A stretch of DNA of 64,000 nucleotides from Massilia pinisoli (GTDB lineage: Bacteria; Pseudomonadota; Gammaproteobacteria; Burkholderiales; Burkholderiaceae_D). The DNA lies in the NCBI RefSeq assembly GCF_024753285.1, contig NZ_JANUGW010000021.1, forward strand, positions 55,292 to 119,291, written 5' to 3'. Positions within the stretch are counted from its first letter, which is position 1, and the number at the start of each line of letters is the position of its first letter. Position numbers and translations under genes: made by a program. The notes under the pieces are model-generated. The model saw only the letters and a program-made list of their open reading frames with translations, had not been told where the DNA came from and ran no database searches. Of the stretch, positions 41,242 to 49,830 are shown one piece after another.

Positions 41242-42806
41242 GAGGTCTGGTTCGCTTGCAGGGTTTGCCGCAGCAGGTTGCGGTCGATCTTGCCGTTCGG
41301 GTTGCGCGGCAGCGGACCTGCGCGCAGGTCGACGCGCGCCGGCACCATGTATGCCGGCAGGCGGCGCTTGCATTCGGCCAGCAGGGCGGCGGCATCGAGC
41401 CCGGCATCTTCCACGGGCACCGCGATCACGGCGATGGCGTGGCCCAGCTGCGGATGGTCGATGCCGAACGCGGCCACCTCGGCGACGAGACCCGTCGCGT
41501 GCAGCACGGATTCGATCTCGGTGGGGCTGATGCGGTAGCCGGACACCTTGATCATGTCGTCGCTGCGGCCGATGAAGTACAGGTAGCCGTCGGCGTCGCG
41601 GCGCACGGTGTCGCCCGACCACACGGCCAGCTCCGGCACGGGCAGGCCCGGATCGTGGCCGGGCGCGGCGCGGAAGCGCTGCGCCGTGCGCGCCGGGTCG
41701 TTCCAATAGCCCAGCGCCACGAGCGCGCCGCGGTGCACGAGTTCTCCCGGTTCGTCCGCATCGCACGGTGTGCCGTCCGGACGCACGACGAGGATCTCCG
41801 CGTTCGGGATCGCGCGGCCGATCGAATCGGGACGGCGCGCCACCTCGTCCGGCGGCAAATACGTGGAGCGGAACGCTTCCGTGAGTCCGTACATCAGGAA
41901 GATCTGCGTGGCGGGCAAGGCTTCGCGCAGCGCGTGCACGGTGGGCACGGGCATGGCGCCGCCGGAATTCGTGACGAAGCGCAGCGTGCAATCGGCGGGC
42001 CACGCGAGGCGCGCCAGCGCAATCCACAGCGGCGGCACGGCAGCGAGGCCCGTGATGCGCTCGCGCGCGACCATCGCCACGATGTCCTTCGGGAACAGGT
42101 AGTTCATCAGCACGACGCTGGCGCCGCACAGGAACGCGGTCGTCAGCTGCGACAGGCCGTAGTCAAAGCTCAAGGGGAGCACGGCCAGCAGGCGGTCGTC
42201 GGCGCGCAGGCCGAGGTAGCTGGCGACGCTCTGCGCGCCCGCCACCATGTTCCGGTGCGACAGCACGACGCCTTTCGGCTGGCCCGTGCTGCCGGACGTG
42301 TACAGGATCGCGGCGACGTCCGTGTCGATGCGGCGGTGCGGCGTGCAGGTTGCGGCCTCACGCGCGGGCCACGCCAGCACGGGCGGCGCGGCCTGGGCGG
42401 GCAGCGCGTCGCCATCGGCCAGCAGCACGGTGCGCAGGTCGGGACAGCGGTCCAGCACGGGCGCCAGTTGCGCGAGCCGTTCGGCCGTCGTGGCGAGCAG
42501 CCGCACGTTGCAGTCGGCGAGGATGTACGCGACCTGCTCGGGCTTGAGCAGCGGATTGACGGGGACGAAGACGCAGCCGGCGGCCGCGGCGCCGAACATG
42601 GCGGCCACGTTCTCGATGCGCTTTTCCATGTACACGGCCACGCGCGCGCCGGGTTCCAGTCGCGCGTCGAGCAGCAGCGCGGCGACGGCGCGCACTTGCG
42701 CCGCCAGCTGCGCATAGGTGCAGCGCTTGTCGCCATACGCGAGCGCCTCGGCAGCGGGCGTGCGCGCGGCGCTGTCGAACAGGGAATCGTGGATCAGATG
42801 GTTCAT
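41238..42806 (-). CDS. Acyl-CoA ligase (AMP-forming), exosortase A-associated
   Basis: A 522-residue adenylating enzyme (ANL family, TIGR03098). The signature 'AILYTSGSTGQPKGVVLSH' is near residue 160; 'MYGLTEAFRST' and 'YFIGRSDDMIKVSGYRI' give the A5 and A8 motifs; 'NPNGKIDRNLL' has the catalytic Lys near the C-terminus. Start ATG 42806 gives the family N-terminus 'MNHLIHDSLFDSAAR'; an in-frame extension to 42860 is possible but lacks support. Its likely partner is the acyl carrier protein at 51337 (not adjacent here). It would load an acid onto the ACP or CoA for EPS decoration. Confidence 0.9.
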   Translation of the reverse strand: MNHLIHDSLFDSAARTPAAEALAYGDKRCTYAQLAAQVRAVAALLLDARLEPGARVAVYMEKRIENVAAMFGAAAAGCVFVPVNPLLKPEQVAYILADCNVRLLATTAERLAQLAPVLDRCPDLRTVLLADGDALPAQAAPPVLAWPAREAATCTPHRRIDTDVAAILYTSGSTGQPKGVVLSHRNMVAGAQSVASYLGLRADDRLLAVLPLSFDYGLSQLTTAFLCGASVVLMNYLFPKDIVAMVARERITGLAAVPPLWIALARLAWPADCTLRFVTNSGGAMPVPTVHALREALPATQIFLMYGLTEAFRSTYLPPDEVARRPDSIGRAIPNAEILVVRPDGTPCDADEPGELVHRGALVALGYWNDPARTAQRFRAAPGHDPGLPVPELAVWSGDTVRRDADGYLYFIGRSDDMIKVSGYRISPTEIESVLHATGLVAEVAAFGIDHPQLGHAIAVIAVPVEDAGLDAAALLAECKRRLPAYMVPARVDLRAGPLPRNPNGKIDRNLLRQTLQANQTS

Positions 42807-43133
42807 CGCTGCCAAGGTTCTGCCCACAGCGCGGATGGCTGGCAGGGCGTGGTCGGGCAAATGCCCATCTTACCAGTTCGGGCCGCGCGAATGGAACAGC
42901 TGACGGTCCGGCGTGGCCTTCCGGCGACTCGCCCAGCGGCGCGACCGGCCGCCTCGTCACAGTGTTGCCGCCGTATTCACCGAGCGAGTGGGCCGGGCGA
43001 TCGTTAACTTTACACGACAGATGGTTCACCGAATTTTTGCAGGGGTGGACTCACAAATACCGGCCTGTTAGTATCTTTTTGTCTACACGCTAGACATTCC
43101 CGAGAGTGCATCCCCCTGCCAACGATAAAAACC
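42807..43133. other. Divergent intergenic region, 327 bp
   Basis: Lies between the reverse acyl-CoA ligase gene and the forward glycan block. No gene is supported. It contains a weak forward sigma-70-like pair (TGGACT 43046-43051, TAGTAT 43069-43074, spacer 17) and just after it an inverted repeat TGTCTA-CACGC-TAGACA (43080-43096) that would overlap the predicted transcription start, like an operator. No sigma-54 site with correct spacing at a usable distance was found on either strand. Confidence 0.4.
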
Positions 43134-44021
43134 ATGGCGCCCCAACAAATCCTGCTGTTCCAAACGACCGATCCCGTCCACGTCAAGAAACGCCTGCTGC
43201 GGTTTCGCGAAGCGTTCCTCCGCCTGGGACCGAATTACGAATTCGCCCTCGTGTCCTATCTTCCCAACGCCAAGACGGAAGTGCGCAAGGTCGACCTGGA
43301 CGGCGTGCGCATGGACCATTACGTGTTCAGCGAGGACGCCGTCGACACGCTGGCGTACCCGATCAAGGGCGCGGCGCGTCCGTTCCGCCTCATTCCCGGC
43401 AACTGCGACCTGATGGCCCTGCTGGCCCGCAAGGCGGCGCCGCAGTACGCGCAGTACTGGGTGATCGAGGACGACGTCGAGTATTCGGGCGATCCGTACG
43501 AGCTGCTCGCCAGCCTGGACGGCCGCCGCGGCGACCTCCTTGCGACCCACCTGGCGCACGGCTATGACGGCTGGACGTATGCGTCGATGCTGCGTTCGCC
43601 CGGCGGCGACGTCAAGCCGGCCGACACGTGGCTGGTCTTCCTGACGTTCTTCCGGATCAGCGGCGAGGCGCTCGACACGATCGACCGCTACTACCGCGAC
43701 GGCTGGTCGGGGCACAGCGAAAACATGTGGGCCACGATCCTCAAGCACGCGGGGATGGACGTCGTGGACTTCGGCGGCAACGGCAAATACGTCGCGGACG
43801 AAGACCGCAACAAGCGCTACTACGGCTTGCCGAACGACGGCTTCCAGAAGAACGGCAGCTTCGGCACGATGAATATCCGCCTGTTCGCCGGCCGGCGCAA
43901 GGACGTGCTGTGGCACCCGATCAAGCCGCCCAAGGTGTGGGTACGCCAGAACTACAAGCGCGTCGTCTCCATCGCCAAATGGCATCTCGGCAGGTTCGGC
44001 GTCGGCGCCCAGAAATCCTGA
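43134..44021 (+). CDS. Unassigned glycosyltransferase-like EPS protein
   Basis: A 295-residue cytoplasmic-type protein I cannot place in a named family. An acidic 'YWVIEDDVEYSGDP' strand near residue 112 resembles the DxD region of GT-A glycosyltransferases, followed by 'TWLVFLTFFRIS' and 'SENMWATILKHAG'. It lacks a signal peptide or membrane helix and ends with a basic tail ('WVRQNYKRVVSIAKWHL'), which could bind the membrane surface. Its place as first gene of the variable glycan block suggests sugar transfer. A glycan-modifying role is inference. Confidence 0.6.
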   Translation: MAPQQILLFQTTDPVHVKKRLLRFREAFLRLGPNYEFALVSYLPNAKTEVRKVDLDGVRMDHYVFSEDAVDTLAYPIKGAARPFRLIPGNCDLMALLARKAAPQYAQYWVIEDDVEYSGDPYELLASLDGRRGDLLATHLAHGYDGWTYASMLRSPGGDVKPADTWLVFLTFFRISGEALDTIDRYYRDGWSGHSENMWATILKHAGMDVVDFGGNGKYVADEDRNKRYYGLPNDGFQKNGSFGTMNIRLFAGRRKDVLWHPIKPPKVWVRQNYKRVVSIAKWHLGRFGVGAQKS

Positions 44022-44069
44022 CGGCGCCTGCGGCGCGGCCGTCCACCGGGCACATGGTATAGTCAAAGC

Positions 44070-45305
44070 ATGCACGCCACGACCGATCGGCCGGCCGCAC
44101 GCCGTCCCCTGATTCCCCACGTTCCGATCCTGTCACTCGACGCATTCGGTGGCGGGCGCCGCGCTGCGCTGCCGTCGCTGCTGGACGGTGCGGACGTGCT
44201 TCTCGTCACCAGCGGCCGCATCGCCATCGGCCTCGCGCTGCGCGCGCTCGGCGTGGGCGCCGGTGACGTCGTGCTGGTGCCGGCCTACCACAGCCCATCG
44301 ATGATCCCACCCTCGCACTGGTGCGGCGCCGAGGTCGCGTTCTATCGCGTGCTGCCCGACACGGCGCCCGACCTGGCCGACATCGAGGCGAAGATCGGCA
44401 CGGGCCGCGTCAAGGCAATCATCGCCACCCATTTCTTCGGCATCCCACACGACCTGGCGCCGCTGCGTGCGCTGTGCGACCACCACGGCATCGGCCTCGT
44501 CGAGGACTGCGCCCACGCGTTCTTCGGCGCGCGCGACGGGGTGACGATCGGCAGCACGGGCGATTACGCGATCGGCAGCACGATGAAATTCTTCCCCGTC
44601 TATGAGGGTGGCTGCCTCGTGTCGCGGCGCCATCGGCTCGACGTCGCCTTGCACGGCGCAGGCGCCGGCTTCGAAATGAAAGCGGCGCTGAACACGCTGG
44701 AAGCCGCCTTCGCCCACGGCCGCCTGCCCATGCTGCGCATGCTGCTCGCGCTGCCGCTGCGGCTGAAAAGCGCGCTGTGGCGCGCCGTCAAGGCACGCGG
44801 CACGGCGGCCGGTGCCGAGACCGGTGCACGGGCTGCCCCGCTCGCGCCATCGTCGTCGGACAGCAGCTTCGAGTTCGACGCGCGCTGGGCCGACAAACGC
44901 TCGTCCTGGTTCTCGCGCGCCGTGCTGCGCCTGGCGTCACCCGCGCGCATCGTCGCACGCCGCCGCCGCAACTATCTCGAGCTGCAGCGCGCGCTGGACG
45001 GCGCGCCCGGCTGCCGCCCCCTGTTTGCGCGCCTGCCCGACGGTGCATGTCCGTGGATGTTCCCGCTGCTCGTCGACCAGCCGCAGGCCGTGGCCGAGAT
45101 GCTGGTACGCGCCGGCGTACCGATCACCCGCTTCGGCGCCACGTTGTGGCCCGGCGTCGACGCGAGCGTGTGCACCAACAGCGCGGACCTCGGCCGGCGC
45201 CTGATCGCCTTCCCCTGCCACCAGGCGCTGACCGACACGGAGCGCGCGTGGCTGCACGCGCAGGTACGGCAGGCGCTGGAAGCCTGCGCGGCGGTGCCGG
45301 CATGA
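44070..45305 (+). CDS. DegT/DnrJ/EryC1-family PLP aminotransferase
   Basis: A 411-residue aminotransferase-fold protein. The PLP lysine is Lys173 in 'IGSTMKFFPVYEGG' (the usual S-x-x-K of sugar aminotransferases), with 'VLVPAYHSPSMI' near residue 70 and 'VEDCAHAFFG' (Asp that contacts the pyridine ring). Sugar aminotransferases of this family add an amino group to a keto-sugar nucleotide. The middle region has a longer basic insertion (about residues 230-290) than classical members. It overlaps the next gene by 4 bp (ATGA), so a product it makes may be acylated by the GNAT protein. The amino-sugar role is inference. Confidence 0.85.
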   Translation: MHATTDRPAARRPLIPHVPILSLDAFGGGRRAALPSLLDGADVLLVTSGRIAIGLALRALGVGAGDVVLVPAYHSPSMIPPSHWCGAEVAFYRVLPDTAPDLADIEAKIGTGRVKAIIATHFFGIPHDLAPLRALCDHHGIGLVEDCAHAFFGARDGVTIGSTGDYAIGSTMKFFPVYEGGCLVSRRHRLDVALHGAGAGFEMKAALNTLEAAFAHGRLPMLRMLLALPLRLKSALWRAVKARGTAAGAETGARAAPLAPSSSDSSFEFDARWADKRSSWFSRAVLRLASPARIVARRRRNYLELQRALDGAPGCRPLFARLPDGACPWMFPLLVDQPQAVAEMLVRAGVPITRFGATLWPGVDASVCTNSADLGRRLIAFPCHQALTDTERAWLHAQVRQALEACAAVPA

Positions 45306-46396
45306 GCTGGACCGTCGTTCCCGCCACCGACTTCGCGCGCCACGCCTCGCGCTGGCAGCGCCTGCATGCGGCAGGTCCCGCCTCGCCCCTGCTCGACGTC
45401 GATTTTGTCCAAGCCCTGCTCGACGTGTTCGGCACGGGCCGGGACATGCTGGCCTGGCACGGCGATGCCGATGACACGGACGCGATGACGATCGTCACGC
45501 CCGGCCGGCTCGGCGCCTGGAACACGTTCCAGCCCGCGCAGGCGCCCGTCGGGCTGTGGCTGCAACGCGATACCCGTCCCGCCGACGGCCTGCTGGCCGG
45601 CCTGCTGCGTGCCCTGCCCGGCCCCGCCTTGATGCTGGGCCTCACGCAATGCGACCCGATGCTGATGCCGCGCCCGGCCTTTGACACGCCCAGCGGCGCG
45701 CGCAGCTTCGACTACATCCGCACCGCCCGCATCACCTTGCAGGGCGGCTTCGACGACTACTGGAATGCACGCGGCAAGAACCTGCGCAACAACCTGAAAA
45801 AGCAGCGCAACCGGCTGCGCCAGGACGGCATCGCCACGCGCCTTGAAGTCGTGCGCGAACGGGAGCTGATGGCCGGCGCCGTCGCCGACTACGGCAAACT
45901 CGAGACGACGGGCTGGAAGGCCGCCGAAGGCACGGCCGTCGCCGCCGACAACGACCAGGGCCGCTTCTACCGCGCGCTGCTGGAAGCCTTTGCCCGGCGC
46001 GGCGCGGCCAGCGTGTACCGCTACTGGTTCGACGGGCCAAGCGGCCCGCATCTCGCCGCGATGGACCTGTGCGTGGAAGGCGGCGACTGCATCGTGATCC
46101 TCAAGACGGCGTACGACGAGGCGCTGGGACCGCAGCTGTCGCCCGCGCTGCTGATGCGCGAGGAAGCGACGCGCGGCCTGTTCGACGAAGCGCGTTTCGA
46201 GCGCATCGAATTCTATGGACGGGTGATGGAATGGCACACCCGCTGGACCGACGAGATCCGCACGATGTACCACTTGAACGGCTACCGCTGGCCGCTGCTG
46301 GGCCGCCTGCACGCCCTCGCCGCGCGCGACCGGGGCGGCGAGGCGGACGTCAGCGCTGCGCCGCCAGCGCCTGCCGCAGCTGCGACAGGCTCATGA
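45302..46396 (+). CDS. GNAT/FemAB-like acyltransferase (CelD/BcsL type)
   Basis: A 364-residue GNAT-superfamily protein like those in cellulose/EPS loci (Acetyltransf_6). The core has 'WNARGKNLRNNLKKQRNRL' (basic helix typical of the group), 'YGKLETTGWKAAEGTA' and 'LAAMDLCVEGGDCIVILKTAYDE', the strands that cradle acyl-CoA. The C-terminal 20 residues are Ala/Pro-rich and overlap the oppositely oriented deacetylase gene by 47 bp. Start ATG 45302 is coupled to the aminotransferase stop. It probably acylates an amino sugar made by its partner. Confidence 0.8.
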   Translation: MSWTVVPATDFARHASRWQRLHAAGPASPLLDVDFVQALLDVFGTGRDMLAWHGDADDTDAMTIVTPGRLGAWNTFQPAQAPVGLWLQRDTRPADGLLAGLLRALPGPALMLGLTQCDPMLMPRPAFDTPSGARSFDYIRTARITLQGGFDDYWNARGKNLRNNLKKQRNRLRQDGIATRLEVVRERELMAGAVADYGKLETTGWKAAEGTAVAADNDQGRFYRALLEAFARRGAASVYRYWFDGPSGPHLAAMDLCVEGGDCIVILKTAYDEALGPQLSPALLMREEATRGLFDEARFERIEFYGRVMEWHTRWTDEIRTMYHLNGYRWPLLGRLHALAARDRGGEADVSAAPPAPAAAATGS

Positions 46397-47405
46397 ACTC
46401 GCCGCCGACCTCGTCGCGGAACCAGGCGCAATAATCGTGCACTGCGGCGATCAGACGTTCCAGATCCGCCGCGCTGCGCACATAGGGCGTATGGCCCGGC
46501 ATCATCGACGGGCTGTGGTACGTGAGTGAAAACACTTGGCAGCCGCCGCCCAGCAGAGCGCCGGTCAGGCGGCGCATCTCGGCGCCGCTCGCCACTTCCG
46601 GACTCAGGCGCACGCGCTCGAGCGCGCGCGTACGCGCCAGCACGCCGCCCAGCCGCGCGCGGCGTCCCCAGCGGCCCTGCGCGGCGTCGTACAGGCGCGG
46701 CCCGACACCGCGCAACCAGCCGCAATACCCCGTCGTCACCGGCAGTTCGAGCAATTCGCGCTGCCCGGCGCGGAACCAGTACGGATGCTCATCGAAAGCG
46801 CGGAAATCCGGCCCGCCGTCTTCCGTGAACGCGCTGTACGGGACGACGCTCGCATCGACGTCGTAGCCGAGCGAGGCGATCGACTCGGCCGTGTGCGGCC
46901 CAAGGCCGTAGCGACCGGCCTTGAACGCGAGGGGCTGCCTGCCGAAGGCGTCGGCGATGGTCTCGGTGAGGAGGCGCAGCTTGTCGTACTCGAGCTGGCG
47001 CGGCAGGTTGCCGCCGTAGGAATTGAAGTCGGACAGCGTCTCTTCGTACGGCGGCGATACCCACGGATGCAAGTGGGCGCCGATCTCACAGCGGCCCGCG
47101 TCCAGCAAGGCGCGCAAGGTGGCGACGGCGGACGGCGTCGTCGCGACGGGCCAGTCGACCATGTACGTGGGAACGATGCCGAACTTGTCGAACACGCGCG
47201 CGTGCATCAGCGGCTGGCTGGCGATCGACGTCGTGCCGATGGCGCTGCGGTTGAACGGTTGGTCCCAGGCGAATTCACCTTCGGTGTCGACGATTACGAG
47301 CAGGACCGGACGCTGTCCGGGTGCCAGTTGCGCAGGCACGTGCTGAGCTTTTTTCAACATCGCTTTGAATTCTTGCGGCCCGTATCGATGGCACCGAGCG
47401 CGCAT
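46350..47405 (-). CDS. Polysaccharide deacetylase-family protein
   Basis: A 351-residue CE4-like protein that differs from the XrtA deacetylase. It shows 'LLVIVDTEGEFAW' (Asp-x-Glu motif 1), 'CEIGAHLHPWVSPPYEE' (His-x-His metal motif) and 'FKAGRYGLG' (an R-containing motif 3), the layout of WalW-type deacetylases. There is no signal peptide. The start is ATG 47405 or an in-frame ATG 45 bp further in ('MLKKAQHVP'). It reads toward the GNAT gene with a 47-bp tail-to-tail overlap and is divergent from the GT4 gene. It would act on a sugar intermediate. Confidence 0.8.
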   Translation of the reverse strand: MRARCHRYGPQEFKAMLKKAQHVPAQLAPGQRPVLLVIVDTEGEFAWDQPFNRSAIGTTSIASQPLMHARVFDKFGIVPTYMVDWPVATTPSAVATLRALLDAGRCEIGAHLHPWVSPPYEETLSDFNSYGGNLPRQLEYDKLRLLTETIADAFGRQPLAFKAGRYGLGPHTAESIASLGYDVDASVVPYSAFTEDGGPDFRAFDEHPYWFRAGQRELLELPVTTGYCGWLRGVGPRLYDAAQGRWGRRARLGGVLARTRALERVRLSPEVASGAEMRRLTGALLGGGCQVFSLTYHSPSMMPGHTPYVRSAADLERLIAAVHDYCAWFRDEVGGEFMSLSQLRQALAAQR

Positions 47406-47456
47406 GGTCGATAACGTTCCACGTGAAGATGCCGCGCTAAGGTGTTGCCGTTAAAA

Positions 47457-47468
47457 GTATTGCAATAC
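47457..47468. promoter_or_regulatory. Palindrome GTATTGCAATAC, possible operator (left copy)
   Basis: A perfect 12-bp palindrome 52 bp upstream of the deacetylase start. Its core TATTGCAATA recurs at 47630-47639 and partly at 47638-47645 in the same divergent region. Shared palindromes on both sides of divergent promoters suggest one regulator of both genes; the protein is unknown. Confidence 0.4.
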
Positions 47469-47613
47469 TAGCACAACGCGCTTGTCGCTCGGAAATCAAT
47501 CGTGTGACGGCACGGCCGTTTCTCGCCTGAACGCATGTCGCGCAGTGTTTAGAAATGCCAAGCGGGTGCGCACGATTACGTTGCGCCGCAACATGCAAAA
47601 TTCATGAATGGGC

Positions 47614-47645
47614 TATAATTTGTGTCAATTATTGCAATATTGCAA
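47614..47645 (+). promoter_or_regulatory. -10 box with two overlapping TATTGCAA repeats, possible operator (right copies)
   Basis: A perfect TATAAT lies at 47614-47619, 50 bp before the GT4 start codon; no good -35 is present. Directly downstream are TATTGCAATA (47630-47639) and TATTGCAA (47638-47645), placed where a repressor would block transcription. Just upstream is another dyad GTTGCG-C-CGCAAC (47579-47591). Confidence 0.4.
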
Positions 47646-47668
47646 CAAATACAGGGGACTGTGTGACA

Positions 47669-48805
47669 ATGTTGGAAAGGCCATGCGTCGTGTTCACCAT
47701 GCGTTATCCCGACGATACCGGTTACGTATGGAATTTCACGGCCGCAGTGCGCGACCGGGCCAGCGCCCATCTGCGCGAACGGGCGGACGTCTATATGGCC
47801 TTTCCGAAACTGTCCGGAAATCCCAGCTACCAGACTAAGCATCTGCAACCGGTGGAGCTCGATTTTTACGACAACACCCCTCGAGGCCGCACCGCGATCG
47901 AACAATTCGTACGCAGTCACAACGTCAAAGTGGTCGTGTTCATGAGTGCGTTTTCCCACACCGTGTGCCTCGACCTGCTGCGCCGGCTGGGTGTGCGCAC
48001 GCTCAACACGGAAAACAACGGTTTCGATCCACGCCGACGCGACGGCGCGCTCAAAAAGGCGGCGAAATACGTCGCGCGGCGTGTGTTGCGTCTACAACAG
48101 CACGACTTGCACCTGGCGAATTCCGCTGCCCAGGAGGATTTCCTGCTGCGTTATCAGATGCTGCCGCGCGACAAAGTCGTACTGATGCGCAACTCGGTCG
48201 ACAGCGTCAAATACCAGCCGGGCGACCGGGCCGTCGCGCGCGCGCAACTCGGGCTCGATCCCGACCGCTTCTGGCTGCTCGCCGTGTCGCAGGCGCGGCC
48301 GGAAAAACGGCTCGAGCGTATCCTGCACGTCGTGCGCGAAGTCATCGATGCCCGCCCGGACCGCCGCATCGGCTTCATCTACGTGGGTGATGGCGAGCCG
48401 GCCGCGGCATGGAAGCAGGTAGCGACACAGCTCGGCCTGGACGACGTCTGCATGTTCGCCGGCCGCCAGGACCATCTGGTGCCGTATTACCACGCCGCCG
48501 ACCTGTTCGTGCACGCGGCCGAGCGCGAAAGCTTCGGCAACGCGATCGTCGAGGCGATGGCGAGCGGCCTGCCCGTCGTCGCGAGCGCCGCGCTGGGGCC
48601 GAAGGAAATCATCCTCGACGGCAAAACGGGCGCCGTCGCCGGCGTGGACGACTTCGTCGGCTTCAGGCAGGCCGTGCTGCATTATGTGGACAATCCGGAA
48701 ATAACAAAAATGCATGGAAAGAACGCGCGTGCTCACGTCGATACCGCATATAATGTTGTGCGTCAAAGCAAGGAGTTCGCCGCACACATCGAGCGATTCT
48801 TGTGA
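47669..48805 (+). CDS. GT4-family glycosyltransferase
   Basis: A 378-residue GT-B enzyme. The C-terminal lobe has 'LLAVSQARPEKRLERILHVV', 'FIYVGDGEPAAAWKQVA', 'YYHAADLFVHAAERESFGNAIVEAMASGLPVVAS' (cited as the E-x7-E donor site) and 'NSVDSVKYQPG' linking the lobes. I chose ATG 47669 (AGGGG 11 bases upstream); GTG 47663 is an equally good alternative adding two residues, and a longer frame to 47555 has no ribosome-binding site. The N-terminal lobe is less typical. Its promoter region is A/T-rich and separate from its neighbours. Confidence 0.85.
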   Translation: MLERPCVVFTMRYPDDTGYVWNFTAAVRDRASAHLRERADVYMAFPKLSGNPSYQTKHLQPVELDFYDNTPRGRTAIEQFVRSHNVKVVVFMSAFSHTVCLDLLRRLGVRTLNTENNGFDPRRRDGALKKAAKYVARRVLRLQQHDLHLANSAAQEDFLLRYQMLPRDKVVLMRNSVDSVKYQPGDRAVARAQLGLDPDRFWLLAVSQARPEKRLERILHVVREVIDARPDRRIGFIYVGDGEPAAAWKQVATQLGLDDVCMFAGRQDHLVPYYHAADLFVHAAERESFGNAIVEAMASGLPVVASAALGPKEIILDGKTGAVAGVDDFVGFRQAVLHYVDNPEITKMHGKNARAHVDTAYNVVRQSKEFAAHIERFL

Positions 48806-48869
48806 TTACCCGACAAACACATCGCATCCATGCTTTGAATTCGATCAGCAGAAAAGGGAGTCCTGAGGA

Positions 48870-49793
48870 ATGTCTTTAGTCGAGAGGGTGGTCCAGCGCG
48901 TCACGCGAGACTATTTCCGATGGCAGTACCAGAAAGTCGCGCGCCAGGTCCTGGATACCAGCCCCGTCGAGCGCGGCGACCTGCCGTTCACCTTGCTGTC
49001 GATGGTGCACCAGCGCGACGTCCATTCCTATCTGGTCGCGGTGAAGTCGTTCACCCATTTCCTGAACCCGTCCCGCATCGTCGTCGTATGCGATCCGTCG
49101 ATCGACGAGGACGACCGCGCGATACTGAAACACCACCTGCCGCACGTCGACCTGCGCGAGGCGGCCGAATTCACGCATCCCGACATCCCCCGTGGCGGCA
49201 CGTGGGAGCGCCTGTACGCGATCTCCGGCTATGCGCTGGACAGCTACGTCATCCAGCTCGATGCCGACACGCTGACCATGCAGCCGATCCCGGAAGTGCT
49301 GCACGCCATCCAGACGGGCGCGGGCTTCGTGCTGGGCGAAATCCCCGATACGCCGATCCGCCCGCTGGACGCCGTGCGCGAACACGCGCTGCCGAAGGTG
49401 AAGCCGGGTGCGCACATCCAGACGCTGTCGGAAGCGGAAATGGCCAACGTCGGCCTGCCGGGCGATGCCCGCTACGTGCGCGGCTGCTCCGGCTTCACGG
49501 GCTTCCCGCCGTCGGCGGCGATGCGCGAGAACCTGCTCGATTTCTCGCGCCGCATGACGGGCAAGCTGGGCGACGACTGGAAACGCTGGGGCACCGAGCA
49601 GGTGACCTCGAACTATCTGGTGGCGAACGCGTTTGCCACCAGGTCGCTGCCGTTCCCGAAATACGGCACTCCGGACTGCGCCACGGCGGAGACGGCGTTC
49701 TTCCACTTCATCGGGCCGATGCGCTTCATTAACAACAAGTACAAGACGACGTCGCGCCAGGCCATCCACCTGATCTCGAGCGCGCCGGCCTGA
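48870..49793 (+). CDS. Unassigned GT-A-like glycosyltransferase
   Basis: A 307-residue protein with 'SYVIQLDADTLTMQPIPEVL', in which 'DAD' is a likely DxD metal/nucleotide-sugar motif of GT-A folds, and 'KRWGTEQVTSNYLVANAF' later. I do not recognise the exact family. No signal peptide or membrane helix; the N-terminal 35 residues are basic and amphipathic. GAGG upstream of ATG 48870 is a good ribosome-binding site. It lies 64 bp after GT4 and 37 bp before the flippase, so it is part of the EPS assembly operon. Confidence 0.65.
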   Translation: MSLVERVVQRVTRDYFRWQYQKVARQVLDTSPVERGDLPFTLLSMVHQRDVHSYLVAVKSFTHFLNPSRIVVVCDPSIDEDDRAILKHHLPHVDLREAAEFTHPDIPRGGTWERLYAISGYALDSYVIQLDADTLTMQPIPEVLHAIQTGAGFVLGEIPDTPIRPLDAVREHALPKVKPGAHIQTLSEAEMANVGLPGDARYVRGCSGFTGFPPSAAMRENLLDFSRRMTGKLGDDWKRWGTEQVTSNYLVANAFATRSLPFPKYGTPDCATAETAFFHFIGPMRFINNKYKTTSRQAIHLISSAPA

Positions 49794-49830
49794 TCGTTCC
49801 GCTCGGTTTTCCTTTCCCTACTGCGCTGTC

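Noticed and set aside
36731..41407. A 1558-codon reverse open frame opposite the amidotransferase and O-antigen ligase genes
   Set aside because: It joins the antisense of two well-supported genes to part of another frame of the decarboxylase; composition is that of an antisense shadow in a high-GC genome.
42808..42830. Reverse-strand sigma-54-like sequence ahead of the acyl-CoA ligase
   Set aside because: Spacing is right but the -12 box is off and it touches the start codon, leaving no room for a leader.
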